Origin: Blumeriella jaapii
Taxonomy: Eukaryota > Ascomycota > Leotiomycetes > Helotiales > Drepanopezizaceae
Direction: 5' to 3'
Length of the DNA: 64,000 nucleotides
NCBI GenBank assembly: GCA_009599575.1
Contig: VWND01000011.1
Location: 620,001-684,000, forward strand
Of the stretch, positions 1 through 11,709 are shown piece by piece. The position numbers were made by a program, and so were the translations under genes. The notes under the pieces are model-generated. The model saw nothing but the letters and a program-made list of their open reading frames with translations. It had not been told where the DNA came from and ran no database searches. Position 1 is the stretch's first letter. The number at the start of each line of letters is the position of its first letter.

Positions 1-434
1 AGGATCGTTAAACAAAAGCTATTTTTCGCAAAATGCGGAAATAAGCTTTTTTACGACCGGTCGATTATCTTAGTATAACCCGTAAAAAATTCGAAGGGAA
101 AAATAATTTACGCCGTCGCCAGCGTAAAAAAAAAGTTATTAATAATATAACGATTTAATTAATCGAAAAGCTGGAAAATTAATCAACTGGTCGCCGTATT
201 ACATAATATAAAAAACGAGCCTTCGGTTTTGTAACAAAAAATATTTATTTAAAATCAATAATTGCAAAAAACAAAGGTTGCTAAAAAAAAAAAGCCTTAT
301 ATACATAAATAGTTTCCACAATTGATAGGAAGACCCACCAGGAGACCAGAAAGTTTGCAGCTACGTATAGTTGCTGAGGTGACACGAGAGGTGGCAACAG
401 AGTGAATCGTGTGGCAACAGAGTGAATCGTCACA
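1..434 (-). mobile_element. RLG-3 gypsy element, 5' end (copy cut by the window edge)
   Basis: The stretch matches 40793-41203, the 5' end of the complete RLG-3 copy, and like it runs on the minus strand. Positions 1-145 are internal leader and 146-434 the 5' LTR. The body lies left of the window. It is inserted in RLG-1 copy a: sequence from 435 resumes RLG-1 at the point equal to about 31967 in copy b. The right-hand target copy is probably ATCTG (435-439), equal to ATTTG in copy b. Confidence 0.85.
146..434 (-). repeat. RLG-3 5' LTR with 20-bp internal duplication
   Basis: The LTR starts TATAACG (RIP form of TGTGACG) and ends CGTCACA. It is 289 bp against 270 bp at 40934-41203. The surplus is explained by a 20-bp tandem duplication near the right end, where GTGGCAACAGAGTGAATCGT occurs twice (about 391-430). 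Confidence 0.85.
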
Positions 435-831
435 ATCTGCGAATAAAAAAAATAAAAAAATATTACCGAAATCAAAACTTTTATTAGCGTTATGATTTAT
501 TACCGCAATTAAATTAAATTTTTTTTTTAAAAAGCTGCATTTATTTACGCTACGATAAAAAAAAAATCGATTTCGTTTAAAAAAAAAAAAGCAAAGCAAA
601 ATTATAAAATTTTTTAAAAACAATTTTTTATCGGCCTTATCGCTTATACGAATCGATTACAGCCCAAACGCAAAAAAAATCATTTTGATTATCGACGTTC
701 ATATTTTCGATTGAAAAGCTGTATTATAATAAATCGACGAAAACAAAAAACGGCATTTTTTACGATTCGAAAGCGGTTTATAATTTTTCGCGAAAGCACG
801 CTACGATGCTACTAAACGAAAATATCGAAGC

Positions 832-863
<32 letters not shown>

Positions 864-3800
864 CGAATTATACGGCGTATATTTTATTTTAAAAACAAAC
901 GCAAAAGTTTTTATCGATTAATTAAATAAAAAAGCCAATAATTTATTAAAAGCATTTATTATTAATTAAATAATTTAAATGCGATTTATAAATTTCGAAA
1001 TCAAATATATTAAAAAAACAATTAATATAACGGCAAACGGCTTTTTTAAATAAAAACGTTTTTATTCGTTTAATTTTGCTAAACAAAACGAATAAAATAT
1101 CGACGAATAAATCGCTAACGAAATCGGCTGCTTTGTTATTTGCGTTTTGAGTTTTACAAAACCGAAATTATTCGCGTTGCTATTTCGGTTGGCATCGCGA
1201 ATAAAAAATATTAATTTTCGGACCGAAAAAACATTCGCGTTATTATTTCGGCTAATATCGCGAATAAATTTAATCGAAAACGATCGAAATAAGCCGATTA
1301 ACGACGAAAATAAATTTTTAATCGATAATTACGAAATCGAAAATTTTTATTTAATCGCATATTATTTAACTATTTTATTTAAATTATTTAACGTACCAAA
1401 TTATTAATTTAAATTATTTAAAAACCAGACTTTCGATTATATTTTAAACGATAAAAAACTATATAAAATAAAAAATAATATATATTAAAAACGCTTAATC
1501 ATAAACAATAAAGCCGATAAGTTTTAAATTATAAAAAAAGCTTACGAAATGTTTTATAAAAAAGCTGAAGCTATTTATTACCGAATTAAAAACGATTTTT
1601 AATAAAAAAAATATTTCGAAAACTGTAAAGCTTTCGTTAAAAGCTGCATTTTTAGTTAAAAACGAAAGCTTAGCCGAAAAAAAAACTTATTATATCCGAC
1701 GTAATTTTTTAAAATTTAAAAAAAAAAATTAATTTCGACGTTATACGCGTATCGATTATCGACCGCGGATATATATACTTTGTATTCGCTATCGACGATC
1801 TGTTTAAATAGCTTAAAAAACGATTTTTCCGAAACGCTATTTTCGAAGCTATAACGATTTTTTTTTAAAAAAACGTAATATATCGATACGGTTTATTTAG
1901 CAAATTAAACGTCGATAATAAATCCGAAAACAAAAACGTTATCGAAACTTTTACAAAAAAATACGATATCCAACGTATTTAAATTTTAGTTTATAATTCG
2001 AAAAGCAACGGATCCGTTAAACGAAATTATAAAAATATTTTCGACGGCTTTTTAAAAACTATTCGAAAAAATTATAAGCGTTAATCGCGAAAATTTTCGA
2101 AAATGCTTTTTGCTATACGCATATATATATACGCAATTATTAAAATGATTTTATTTTTTATTTAATACGATAAAAACGCTCGATTATTTTTAAAAACAAA
2201 ATGGCTTATATAAAAGCTTTATAACGTAGTTAAAATAAAAACGAAAGCAAACTTATTAGCAATAAAATTTAAACAATTAAATTACCGCGATATAAATATA
2301 AAAAAAATAATTTAAAAAAAAAAAATATAAAAAAGCAGCTAAAAAAGTTTAAAATAAAATTAAAATTTAAAAAAAAACGCTAATTAAAAAAAAAATCTGA
2401 TTTTGATTTACGACGTTCAGCGCGCTATTAACAAATCGGCCGATATTAAATTTAATTATAAATAGCTCGGATTTTACGAAATATACAAGGCCGAATTAAA
2501 TAAAAACTATTATAAGCTTACGAAATTCGATAAAACAAAACTAAAAAAAACGTTCGCCGCTAACCGGTTAAAACGATTTTACAAAAAAAACTAATAAATT
2601 TACTTTTTAAATTCTGATTTAAATAGCAATTCCGATTTTAACGAATCCGACGACGATTTAAATTAAAACGATTATATTCCTGAAAAAAAAAAACTTTTTA
2701 AAAAGATTTAAAAACAGCCGAACGATAATTCCGATGCTAAAAGCATAATTTAAATCGTAATTTTATTTATAACCGAAAAAAAAAATATATATATAAAATT
2801 ATTTACTAATTGTTTTATTATTTTTATTATTTATTGTTTTTTTTTTATTATATGCTGTTTTATTGTTTTTATTTTGCTTGCTTATATATAATCTAATTAT
2901 TTTGTTTTAAATATATTATTTATTTTTAAAAAAAAAAATTTTATATTATTTAAAATACTTATTATACTTTTTTTTGTTTAATTATATTTTTGTTTATTAA
3001 AACAAAAGCTTTATATATATTTAAGCCGCATATATAATATATTATATTGCTCGTATATTTTACGAAAATTATTTTTTATATATTTTATTATTTGCTACTT
3101 TTTGCATTATTTACTTTTTTCGTTATTTTAAACGAATGCTTATTTAAACAGTTATAATTTATTAAAAAAACAGCATACGGATTTTCGTAATTTTTAAATA
3201 CAAATATTTTATAATCCCCGTACTTTTTTTTAATTACTTTTTAATAAATATAATATATTTTTTTTAATTAATAAATTTATCGATATTATATCGTTTTTTA
3301 AATAAAACGTTGCTAAATTTAGCAAATTTATTTTTAATTTATTTTGAAACGAAACTATTATACGTAATTTTTCCGAATTTAAACAAATATATAATACCGC
3401 TATTTTAAATTAATAAGCTGCTTTCGTAAAAATATTTATAAAATAATTCGATATAATAACTGAAAACGTTAACGAATTTTTATTCGATTACGAAAGCTTC
3501 GTTAAAGCTAAATTCGTTCGCAAAAGTTTTAATTACGATAAGTTTTTGCTAAATTACGATAACACTTTAAAAGCTTTCGCCGAAGCAAAAAAAGCTCGAA
3601 ATAACAAAAAACAAATAACAAATCGAGTTTTGCGCTTTTTGCTAAATTAATAAAAAAAAAATGTTCAAAAATACATTTTTAATAAAATCACCGGTATAAT
3701 TTTATTTCGGCATTTCGCTCGCTTTTTCGAAACTATTATTTTTACGAAAAAAAAAGTTTAAATACTAAACGCTTATATTTTTAAAGCGCAAGCCTTAAAA

Positions 3801-3988
3801 ACCAATAATTTAAAAGCCCGTAGATTTACAAGCCTTTTTATAATCGTTTGCAAACTGATCGACGACGCTATGCAATTACCAAAAAAAGTTCTAATCGGCT
3901 GCGAAATTTTAAGTCTGACTTTTTTTTAAAGCAAAAAACTAATCGTCGTTAAATACGGCATTTTTATATTAAAAAAAAAAACGATACC
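435..3988 (+). pseudogene. RLG-1 copy a, segment 1: RNase H, integrase, spacer, start of extra ORF
   Basis: This stretch is collinear with 31967-35516 in the complete RLG-1 copy b. It holds the end of reverse transcriptase and RNase H (to about 950), a linker with an in-frame 63-bp tandem repeat (1171 and 1234), integrase (about 1650-2750), an AT-rich spacer (about 2760-3250) and the first part of the extra downstream ORF (about 3260-3988). Frames are broken by many TAA/TAG codons, nearly all explainable by C-to-T or G-to-A change, so no protein is made. It is interrupted at 3989 by RLG-2 copy a and resumes at 10492. Confidence 0.85.
1171..1293 (+). repeat. In-frame 63-bp tandem repeat between RNase H and integrase of RLG-1
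   Basis: Two units start at 1171 and 1234. Each begins TTCGCGTT and ends ATCGCGAATAAA, and encodes a repeated block of the type ALLFRLASRI. The same pair is present at about 32700-32830 in copy b, so the duplication predates both insertions. Confidence 0.7.
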
Positions 3989-4318
3989 TGTTACGATCCT
4001 GGCTGCTAGTCTAGTGGTATGGCTGCCAGTGGTAAGTGTTACGATCCTGGCTGCTAGTCTAGTGGTATGGCTGCCAGTGGTATGGCTGCCAGTGGTATGG
4101 TTGCCAGTGGTATGAATGCTGGTGGTGTTGGATTAAGGTTTGGGCACGGACCACCTCGGCCATTAGGCCTCGCGCTAAGTTACGTAACCCATAAGCGCAA
4201 TCCATTGTATATAAAATTCGCGATCCCGAGCATTTTAGCTCGGTGTTTTTTTTTTAATTTATATGCGTATTTTTTGGTCTATATTACTTTTTTAATTATT
4301 TTTAAGCTAGTTGTAATA
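3989..4318 (+). repeat. RLG-2 copy a 5' LTR with 48-bp terminal duplication
   Basis: It is 330 bp, whereas the 3' LTR (10205-10486) is 282 bp. The difference is exactly a 48-bp direct duplication of the LTR start: TGTTACGATCCTGGCTGCTA occurs at 3989 and again at 4037. The end reads TTGTAATA, the RIP form of CTGTGACA. Short GGTATGGCTGCCAGT-type units repeat just inside. Confidence 0.9.
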
Positions 4319-4399
4319 TAAAAAAAAACCAAATAATCTTCGCTGAAAAGCTTTGTATCCACGGTTAAAAACTCGATCTGCTTTTGCAATTCGAACTTT

Positions 4400-5960
4400 T
4401 TTTAAGCCGTCCGTATTAACGTTTATTTATCGATGTTTTAATTAAAACTTTCTTTTATTAATTTTGTTTTCAGAAAAAGCTGGAATCTTTTTTTTTTATT
4501 AATTCGATTTGCTTTTGCAATTCGAATCGCTTTTTTTTAATATATTTTATGCTTTTTTTATAAATCGACGCGGCATTCGAAAACGAACGCAATCCGTACG
4601 ATTCGGCTTCGAATCAGCATTTTTATTTTCTGCTTCCGCTTTTAGCGCTTTCGAATTTCTATTCGTTTTAAGCTTTTTCGACGATTTTAGCAGCGAATTT
4701 TTATTCTACGACTTTTTTACCGAATTATAATTATTTGCAGCCGATTTATTTATTAAATCTCTTCGTTTTACGATCGAACTTAAAATCGAATTATACGACG
4801 CTGATATTTTAATACTTTTAAACCGACGAATACTTCTACGACTGCTTAGCATATTTACTAACGCTAAAAGATTTACTACGGCCCAGCAATTTTAAATCGT
4901 TTAAATAATCGCTTAAGCTATTGCCGCCGCTCGCTTTCCAGCTTTTTTCGCTAATATCGCTCGCGACGCCTTTTTTTTATTCCGAGCTTCGCGCGCTTTT
5001 ACCGCAGATTTTTAATTAATTTCCGAATATTATTTTTCCGTTTTCGACCCAGTTATTTTTCGAATCGAATTATCTAAGATTAAATACTTTCGCTACGCTT
5101 TTAGCGATTATTAAAAAAAAATTAAATATAACGCATAAAAAATAAATATAAAATTGTTTATTAAAAAATACTTAAAAAAATTTATATAAAGCATAAACCA
5201 AACCAAAGTATATTTCAAATGTATTATTAAAAAAGCAAAAACCATTATTTTAAAATATTTGAATTTCGAGTTTTATAACCAAGCTTAATCGGCCCGAAAT
5301 ATTTTTCGCATTTTTAATCAGCGCTTTTTTAATTACAACCGCGTTCAGTCTGCCAAATTGTAATATAATAAGCTTTATATAAACAACGGTTAAATTTATA
5401 ATAATTTTCGTTTTTTGTTTATTTATTACGCAGTTATTAGCAAAATTACTAAAAACCTTTAATTTAAAAATATATGCGAAAAAGTTATTTTTATTTTTAA
5501 ATACGATTTCCGAATAAAAAAGTATAAAATAAATAATAATTATACTGCTTTGAACGAGTTTTTAGCCGTTGCGAATAAAAAGTCACGTAATATCCGAGCT
5601 AAAAAAATAGCTTTTACCCGTCGTATAAATTTTTTTTTTTTTGTTATAATTTTTGCTAATTAAAATTCTAGGCGTATTTCCGGTATTTTTAAAACCTTAT
5701 AGCGTTTTATTTTCTTAGCCTTTTCTGTTCGCACAGCTTTTTTTTTTTTTTAATAAAGATTTTTACAAGCGTATAACTGCTATTTCTGCCATTTTCGGTT
5801 TTTTTCGCTTAGCTGCGCGTTTTTTTAGCGTTTATTATAATTGCGGCAAACCCGGCCATTTCGCAAACGCTTGTTCCGACGCCAAGCTTAATCGCAAAAT
5901 CGTCGAAATAATTATCGACGAAAAACAAAACGATTTATTAAAAAACTTTTAAGCCGTAAC
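4400..5960 (+). pseudogene. RLG-2 copy a gag remnant with zinc knuckle
   Basis: This is degraded gag between the 5' LTR and protease. The clearest mark is a nucleocapsid zinc knuckle at about 5836-5877 reading YNCGKPGHFANAC. The expected first Cys is Tyr (TGT to TAT, a RIP-type change); the remaining C, H and C are kept with CCHC spacing. The matching stretch in copy b (41521-41570) has further lost the second Cys and the His. No continuous frame remains, and the upstream half is assigned by position only. Confidence 0.7.
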
Positions 5961-6059
5961 AAAAACTTTTATTATAATAAAAAATTCGATTTATAAAAGA
6001 ATTTGAAATTTAATCAGCGCTTTTTAATAGAAAAGCGACAGTTTTTAGTTTTTATAAAA

Positions 6060-6330
6060 TTAGCACGCAATAAATTATATATTAAAACATTTGCATATAT
6101 CGATAGCGAAGCTAATATTTTCGGTGCGATTAAAATTTTTTTAGCGTATTAATTTTCTTAACGTTTCGGAATAAATTTTATTCGGCTGCACAAATTTATT
6201 ATATCCACCGGCTATAATAGCGAGCCGGAAAAGCCTATTTCTTTTGCTATTTTTTTTTTTTTTACGATTAACCGACGTCGTATAAATTTTCTTTTTTTGG
6301 TTATAAATCTGGGCTTTACCGACGTTTTTA
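6060..6330 (+). pseudogene. RLG-2 copy a aspartic protease remnant
   Basis: A short stretch encodes AYIDSEANIFGAI (about 6090-6130), recognisable as the active-site region of a retroviral-type aspartic protease (hydrophobic-hydrophobic-D-S/T-G-A). The catalytic Asp and Ser remain and the Gly is Glu. It lies between the gag zinc knuckle and reverse transcriptase, as expected for a gypsy polyprotein. The copy b equivalent lies near 41790. Confidence 0.6.
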
Positions 6331-7039
6331 TTAATCGCAAATTTTTATAGTATTATAATTTAAAATAAACGTATAGCTAAAGAAAAAACAAAATAAAATA
6401 ACTATTCGATATGCTCGTTATTTTTTATTTTAACGAGCAGTTGTTCGTCGATTTTAATTAGCGAATAAAGCCTAAAATGTTTAGTCGCATATATTAAAAG
6501 GATGCAAATAAACGAAACAGCGTAATAAAAGTTTTATATACTTTTGCTAATATTTTTATAATAATTAAAAAAGCTTATTTAAGCTTTGGAATTGGTAGAC
6601 CTTTTATATTTATACGAAACTTTAAAAGCAGTTTGCATAAGATAGAAAAGTTTTTTATTAGCAGTTTTTAAACCGACCAAGCCGGTTTTTTCAATCGGGC
6701 CAATTGTTATTTTTTTTATTTTTAATTATAATATCAGTTGTATTTTCGCTTTTGCATTTAACGCTTTGCAAATACGTTACGAAAAGCGAATGCGAATCGT
6801 AAAAAAAAAAAAGTTACCATTATTCAGCGATTGCACGTTTATTGCTTTTATATATAATATAAACAAAAAACGTTTCCGTCGTGCGAAAATCGCCGAATTT
6901 AAAAAAATCGTACAATTCGCGGTAATAAAAAGCATTTCCGTCCCCGCCGTTTTGCAAATCAAATATAACGACAACGTAGTTTTTATAAAAAAGCTTTTTT
7001 CAATTTAGTATTCGAAGTTCGAAAAACTGTTTTATAAGC

Positions 7040-7735
7040 AAAAAAGCGATAAGCTCGCTTTTCGCCGCCTCGGTGTGAATTATAAAATATATTTTGCTAC
7101 GAAAAATACGCTTTTTATAAAACTATTTAAACGTTTTACGAAAAAATAACTTACAAAAGTCAAAAGCTATATTTTCGACAATTTGTATAAAAGTTTTATT
7201 AAACTTTTTAATACTTTTTTCGCCGCCCCGATTTTATTTATTAAAAAGTCAAACGGCTTTATGCGCTTATATATCTATTATCGCAAGCTTAACGATTTTA
7301 CGAAAAAGGATTTTTATTTTTTACTTTTAATCGACGAAATGCTAGCGCGAATTATTAAAACTAAAATATTTACGAAAATTAATATTTAATAAATATTTAA
7401 TCGAGTCCGGATATCCGAAAAATCTGAAAAATTAATTAGTTTCCGCATCCGATACGGCATATATAAATATAAGATTTTTCCGTTCGGTTTTATTAATAAG
7501 CCCGTTATATTTCAACGTTTTATTAATAATATTTTTATAAAATATTTGGATGATTTTTGCTCGGCGTATTTTAACGATATTTTTATTTACTTCGCGAATA
7601 ATTTGAAATATAAAATCTACGTTAAAAAAATCTTGTCGATTTTGAAAAAATACGATTTAAAAGCTAATATTAAAAAATGCGAATTTAATATTACAAAAAT
7701 CAAATTTTTAAGTTTCGTTATTAGCATCTAAAATA
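7040..7735 (+). pseudogene. RLG-2 copy a reverse transcriptase
   Basis: Two readable blocks, 7183-7389 and 7546-7731, show Ty3/Gypsy reverse transcriptase motifs: AAPILFIKKSNGFMRLYIYY (the core block with a basic-rich LR.Y.DYR-like run), a K-rich FTKINI block, then the active-site block AYFNDIFIY at about 7561, where YLDD has become YFND (GAC to AAC). The enzyme would have copied the element's RNA into DNA in cytoplasmic particles. Stops between the blocks and the lost catalytic Asp make it inactive. Confidence 0.88.
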
Positions 7736-7739
7736 TTAA

Positions 7740-8520
7740 AATAAACCCGGAAAAGATTGCTATTATTAAAAATTAGCAATATATAACGAATATACGAAGC
7801 GTGCAAAGCTTTTTAGGCTTTTGCAATTTTTACAAACGCTTTATAGCCGGCTACAACCGTATTTGCCGCCTTTTTATTATTTTCATAAGCAAAAACGTTT
7901 TTTTCGTATTCGAAAAAAAACAAAAAAACGCATAAAAAACATTGCGCAAAACTTTACTAAATGCTTTTATTTTATATTATTACGACTTTTATAAGCAAAC
8001 GCGCCTGGAAACCGACTTTTTTAATAAAATAATAACTGGCGTATTATCGCAATTGCAAAAAAAAAATTTTTATTATTCGGTCGGTTTTTTTTCCAAATTA
8101 TAATCGACGCCGAATTTAATTATCCGATTTATAACAAAAAGTTTTTCGCTATTTTTCGCTTTTTTAAAAATTACAAGCCGGAATTGTTAAGCGCTTAAAA
8201 AAACGTATATATATATACCGATCATCGCGTTTTAAAATATTTTATAATAATCAAAAACTTTTCGGTCCGATAAGCCCGATAAGCCGAGTTTTTCGCCGAT
8301 TTTTATTTTACAATTATATATCGGTCGGAAATTATTAATACGTTCGTTAATACTTTTTTTCGCAAAAACCAAAATATTTTTTTATTAGAAATACGATAGC
8401 GAATAATTCGGAAGCAGCAAATATTTTCCGACGATAAATTGGATTTTTAAATCTTAAAAAAAATAGCTATTAAAAGCATAACTACGCTAGCGCTTATAGA
8501 AATAACTTTCGATAAGCACG
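7740..8520 (+). pseudogene. RLG-2 copy a RNase H region
   Basis: This lies between the reverse transcriptase and integrase. Fragments such as SFLGFCNFYKRFIAGY (about 7808-7855, the connection region seen in gypsy pol) and a later YTDHR-like block (about 8210-8230) fit the connection and RNase H domains. Several stops interrupt each frame. The assignment rests on position and these two motifs. Confidence 0.65.
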
Positions 8521-8749
8521 ATAACGACGGCATTTTCTTCGAAAAAAACAGCGAAAGCGAAAAAAATAAAATGCTTATAAAAAAACCCGCAAATTTAATT
8601 TCCGTAATCGCATATAATATGCATAATTATACAATTATAAACGATTTGCTATAAATTAACAAAAACTTTTTTTTTTTTAAACGCAACGAATGCAAACCCG
8701 CAATTATAATTTTAATTATTAATTGCGATAAAACAAATTGTTTTTCCAA

Positions 8750-9900
8750 AGCAGATTAATAATATTTTTAAAATCTTCCGAATTGCGAATTTTTTTGATC
8801 CGACATATTTACGAACAATTTTGCGTAATACACGCTGAAATAAAAAAAATAAAACTTTTGGTCGGTCGCAAATATTATTAAAAAACTATAAAAGCAAATA
8901 TATAATAATACGTTTCGAATTGTCGTTGTATACGAATAAAAGCTAGGCGCGACAAAACCCCGGACTTTTTAAAGCTTTTACTTATATTTAGCAGGCTTTA
9001 TTAATATTTAACGATAAATTTTACGAAGCTTTTATTAAACGAAAATGGTTACGATTTCGCTTTCGTAATAATAGATCGCTTATTTAAAAAGCTTTTGTTA
9101 ATCTTTTGCTATAAGATTATTATAGCGAAAAAGTTAGCAGCTTTATTTTTGGTTTATTAGATGCGCTATTTCGGTATGCCGAATTTAATTATTTCGGACC
9201 GAAAAGCTTAGTTTGTTTCGGTTTTTTAATAAAAATTCTATCGCATATTAAAAACCAAAATTAAATTGATTATTACGTACAATTTTAATATCGATAGACA
9301 GACCGAAATAATAAATTAATATATTAAGCAACGCTTTCGCTTTTTTTATTTTTATTATTAAAATAATTAAAAACGCTTTTTATTTTTAATAAATATTATA
9401 TAATTGATTTTGCCGTACGAATTTTTCGGTAACGTTTTTTTTTTTCCAAGTTTTAAATAAATACGAAGCTCGTATATTTTGGAATATAAACAATCTTCGT
9501 TTTTTTCGCTCGGCCATCGAAAAGCTTAATCGCGACGAAGCTTTGCATTTGGTTTTTCGAGCTAAAAAAATTGTAAAATACGCATAATCGTTTATTGCGT
9601 AATAATAAGCTAAAATGAAGCGTTTCGCTAATTTGCATAAACGATCGGTAAATTGAAATATAGGCGACGAGGTATTAGTAAATATTAAAAATTAAAAATT
9701 CGACCGATTTTTTCGGAAGCTTTTAAATAAATAATACGGCCTAATTAAAATTGTCGATAAAAAAAAAATTAAAAGCTTAACCTTTTCGCAAATTGGTCAA
9801 TCTATTTAATTTTCCATTTATATTCGCTCCGAAAGCATATTAGCAATTTTTTATTTGGTTAACGCCGCTCCGAACCAACTTTTATTTAATTATTTTCCGA
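8750..9900 (+). pseudogene. RLG-2 copy a integrase
   Basis: The core block around 9030-9330 reads FVIIDRLFKK, then FGMPNLIISDRKAQFVS (about 9172-9220), then IDRQTEIIN (about 9290-9320). These correspond to the three stretches carrying the D, D and E residues of gypsy integrases (VDR, SDRG, DGQTER). Integrase joins the cDNA to the genome and makes the 5-bp target duplication seen at the ends. The frame is broken by stops. Confidence 0.82.
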
Positions 9901-9919
9901 GCAAACGAAATAAAAAATC

Positions 9920-10110
9920 GAAGAAATAATAGAATCGAGATTGCATAAAAAAGTATTATAATATTAAATTAATTAAAAAAGCGCTAATAAAAATCTCGAA
10001 TAATACTTTTATTTTAACGTTATAACGGTTTTTTATATTTTTTAAATATTCCACCGATTATATCCCACCGCTAAAAGCTTTTTACGAGCGCTTTTCGTAT
10101 GGTTGTAAGC
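9920..10110 (+). pseudogene. RLG-2 copy a integrase chromodomain
   Basis: The C-terminal end of pol reads IEEIIESRLHKKVL, then Y.IN.KSANKNLE.YFYF where stops sit at positions expected for Trp or Gln. The spacing matches a chromodomain (EVE.I...R...G...Y.I.WKG....WEP). Chromodomains on chromovirus integrases bind H3K9-methylated chromatin in well-studied elements. The class and function here are inferred from the motif. Confidence 0.7.
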
Positions 10111-10187
10111 TTACAACGAAAACAGGAAAAATTATACTAAGTTAGAAAACGATAGACCCATGATTGCAACTGCGAGGACGCAGTTTT

Positions 10188-10204
10188 TCGGAAGGAGGGG
10201 ATAG
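10188..10204 (+). other. Polypurine tract of RLG-2
   Basis: The purine run CGGAAGGAGGGGATAG lies directly before the 3' LTR, where plus-strand DNA synthesis is primed. Equivalent runs precede the LTR at 45893, and in reverse complement follow the LTR at 53419. Confidence 0.8.
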
Positions 10205-10486
10205 TATTACGATTTTGGCTGCTAGTTTAATAGTATGGCTGCCAATAGTATAGCTGCCAGTGGTATAGTTGCCAGTGGTATGAATACTGGTGGTGTTGGA
10301 TTAAAGTTTGGGCACGGACCATCTCGGCCACTAGGCCTCGCGCTAAGTCACGTGATCCATAAGCGCAACCCATTGTATATAAAGTTCGCGATCCCGAGCA
10401 TTTTAGCTCGGTGTTTTTTTTTCAATTTACATGCGTACCTTTTGGTCCATATCACCCTTCTGATCACCCTCAAGCTAGCTGTGACA
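10205..10486 (+). repeat. RLG-2 copy a 3' LTR
   Basis: This 282-bp LTR starts TATTACGATTTT (RIP form of TGTTACGATCC) and ends GCTGTGACA, followed by the ATACC target copy at 10487-10491. Confidence 0.93.
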
Positions 10487-10491
10487 ATACC

Positions 10492-11209
10492 ATTCCGATA
10501 TTTTAAATTTACGACGACGAAAAAAACGAAAAAGCTAATATTATTTTCGTTTAATTCGAAAAAACACACGCAGTAGCAATTAATACTTTTAAAGCAGCTA
10601 AAATAATTCGGCGATTTTTATTTTTAACGATCGAAAACGAATCCGAAAACGAAACCAAAAGCGTAATAATAAATAACCGATTATTCGAATATAAAAAACC
10701 TATTATACTTATAAAAACGATTCCGAAAAAATTAAAAACGAAAAACGTAAAAAAGCGCGCCGATACTTTCGAAACTTTTTTTATTCGGAAAAAAAAACTA
10801 TTCGCGTCGCTAGCAAAAAAAGCATCGCGAATAAAAACAATCGGAAATCGACGCCGAATTATAACTTTTAAGCTAATTAATAAAAAACGCGACGATTCTA
10901 CGGAATCAGATTTAAAAAACGCCGGCATTTCGAAAAAAAAAGATTTAAACGATTTTAAATTTTACTTTTCGAAATTAAATACGCAAATATTAAAAACGCT
11001 TGCTGCGTTTAAAAACGTCGTATTATTACCGTTAATATTTTAAATTTTAATAAAAGCATTTAAGATTTCGATTATTATACGATTCGACCGAAAAAGCCTG
11101 AAAAAAATTATCGAAGTTATCGCGGAAAAAATTATATAAAAAACATAAAATCAAATTATTTTGTTTAAAACTTTCGCTTTCGACGACGAAACGATTTAAA
11201 AGTTTTACT
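10492..11209 (+). pseudogene. RLG-1 copy a, segment 2: middle of the extra ORF
   Basis: Collinear with 35522-36239 of copy b. The plus frame is open for long stretches (for example about 10551-11030) and reads as hydrophilic, Lys/Glu-rich protein with runs such as IENESENE and NKKRDD. It belongs to the extra ORF downstream of integrase. No known domain is recognised. It breaks off at 11209 where DTx-1 is inserted; the last 8 bases (11202-11209) are the target copy GTTTTACT. Confidence 0.75.
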
Positions 11210-11241
11210 GGTAAACGTGATTATGTCCCAAAAACAGTGGG

Positions 11242-11531
11242 CCCAGCGGGAAGGCCAACGTGGCCGCACGTGGGAGGGTGCACGGACCATTTACGATAAG
11301 AGATAAGAAAGCGGGGACCTAAAAAAAGGCGGAGAACCAATATTTATCAATTGATTTGTACGACTTTCTTTTTCTTATTTATAATCATTCTGTTTCATCA
11401 CCACCGCGTTTTTAACCCTTCTTTTCCCCCCTTTTTTTCTTTCCATTTTATTTTTTTATTTAAAAGTTTATTTGCTAATTACGTTTAATAGAATACGCGT
11501 CGCGATTATATTCCGACGATTCGCACGCACG
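11242..11531. other. DTx-1 left interior, no gene
   Basis: This GC-richer stretch has few RIP marks near the end, then a pyrimidine-rich segment (about 11365-11460) with TTTCTTTTT-like runs. No open frame of note. It ends at the CCGGT target copy (11532-11536) of RLG-4. Confidence 0.6.
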
Positions 11532-11536
11532 CCGGT

Positions 11537-11709
11537 TGTCAGGGGTGCGAACGAGCAGAAGGTTCGTAGATAAATTGTATTGACTACGAGGTTCTAAATT
11601 AAAAGTGTCGCGAAGTCTAAGATACAATATGTGCGGGCTCCGATGTCACGTGATAACAACGTGACCTTCGGACCACGTAACCAACGAACTGACGTTTTAT
11701 TTTTTTATA
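11537..11709 (-). repeat. RLG-4 3' LTR (left)
   Basis: 173 bp, TGTCAGGGG to TTTTATA (RIP form of CTTCACA). Near-identical over most of its length to 17336-17508. Confidence 0.9.

Larger units (their letters stand above)
3989..10486 (+). mobile_element. RLG-2 copy a, complete chromodomain gypsy retrotransposon
   Basis: This is a 6498-bp element bounded by TGTTACGATCC and GCTGTGACA with a perfect 5-bp target duplication ATACC (3984-3988 and 10487-10491). The uninterrupted site is seen in RLG-1 copy b near 35517-35521. The order is 5' LTR, gag with a zinc knuckle, aspartic protease, reverse transcriptase, RNase H, integrase, chromodomain, polypurine tract, 3' LTR, which is the Ty3/Gypsy order. 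Many RIP-type stops make it dead. A second copy (41396-46168) and a minus-strand fragment (52527-53743) confirm the family. Confidence 0.93.

Noticed and set aside
4067..4321. Open frame starting MAASGMAASGMVASGM in the RLG-2 LTR (and 10235-10576)
   Set aside because: The repeated peptide is only the short tandem units GGTATGGCTGCCAGT of the LTR, and the frame runs across the LTR border. No evidence of a gene.
10551..10928. 125-codon open frame on the minus strand, also open at 35581-35958 in the sister copy
   Set aside because: It is the shadow of the plus-strand extra ORF of RLG-1. The plus frame is equally open there, has ordinary polar composition and is continuous with neighbouring coding sequence; the minus reading is Phe/Ser-rich as expected of the complement of Lys/Glu codons.
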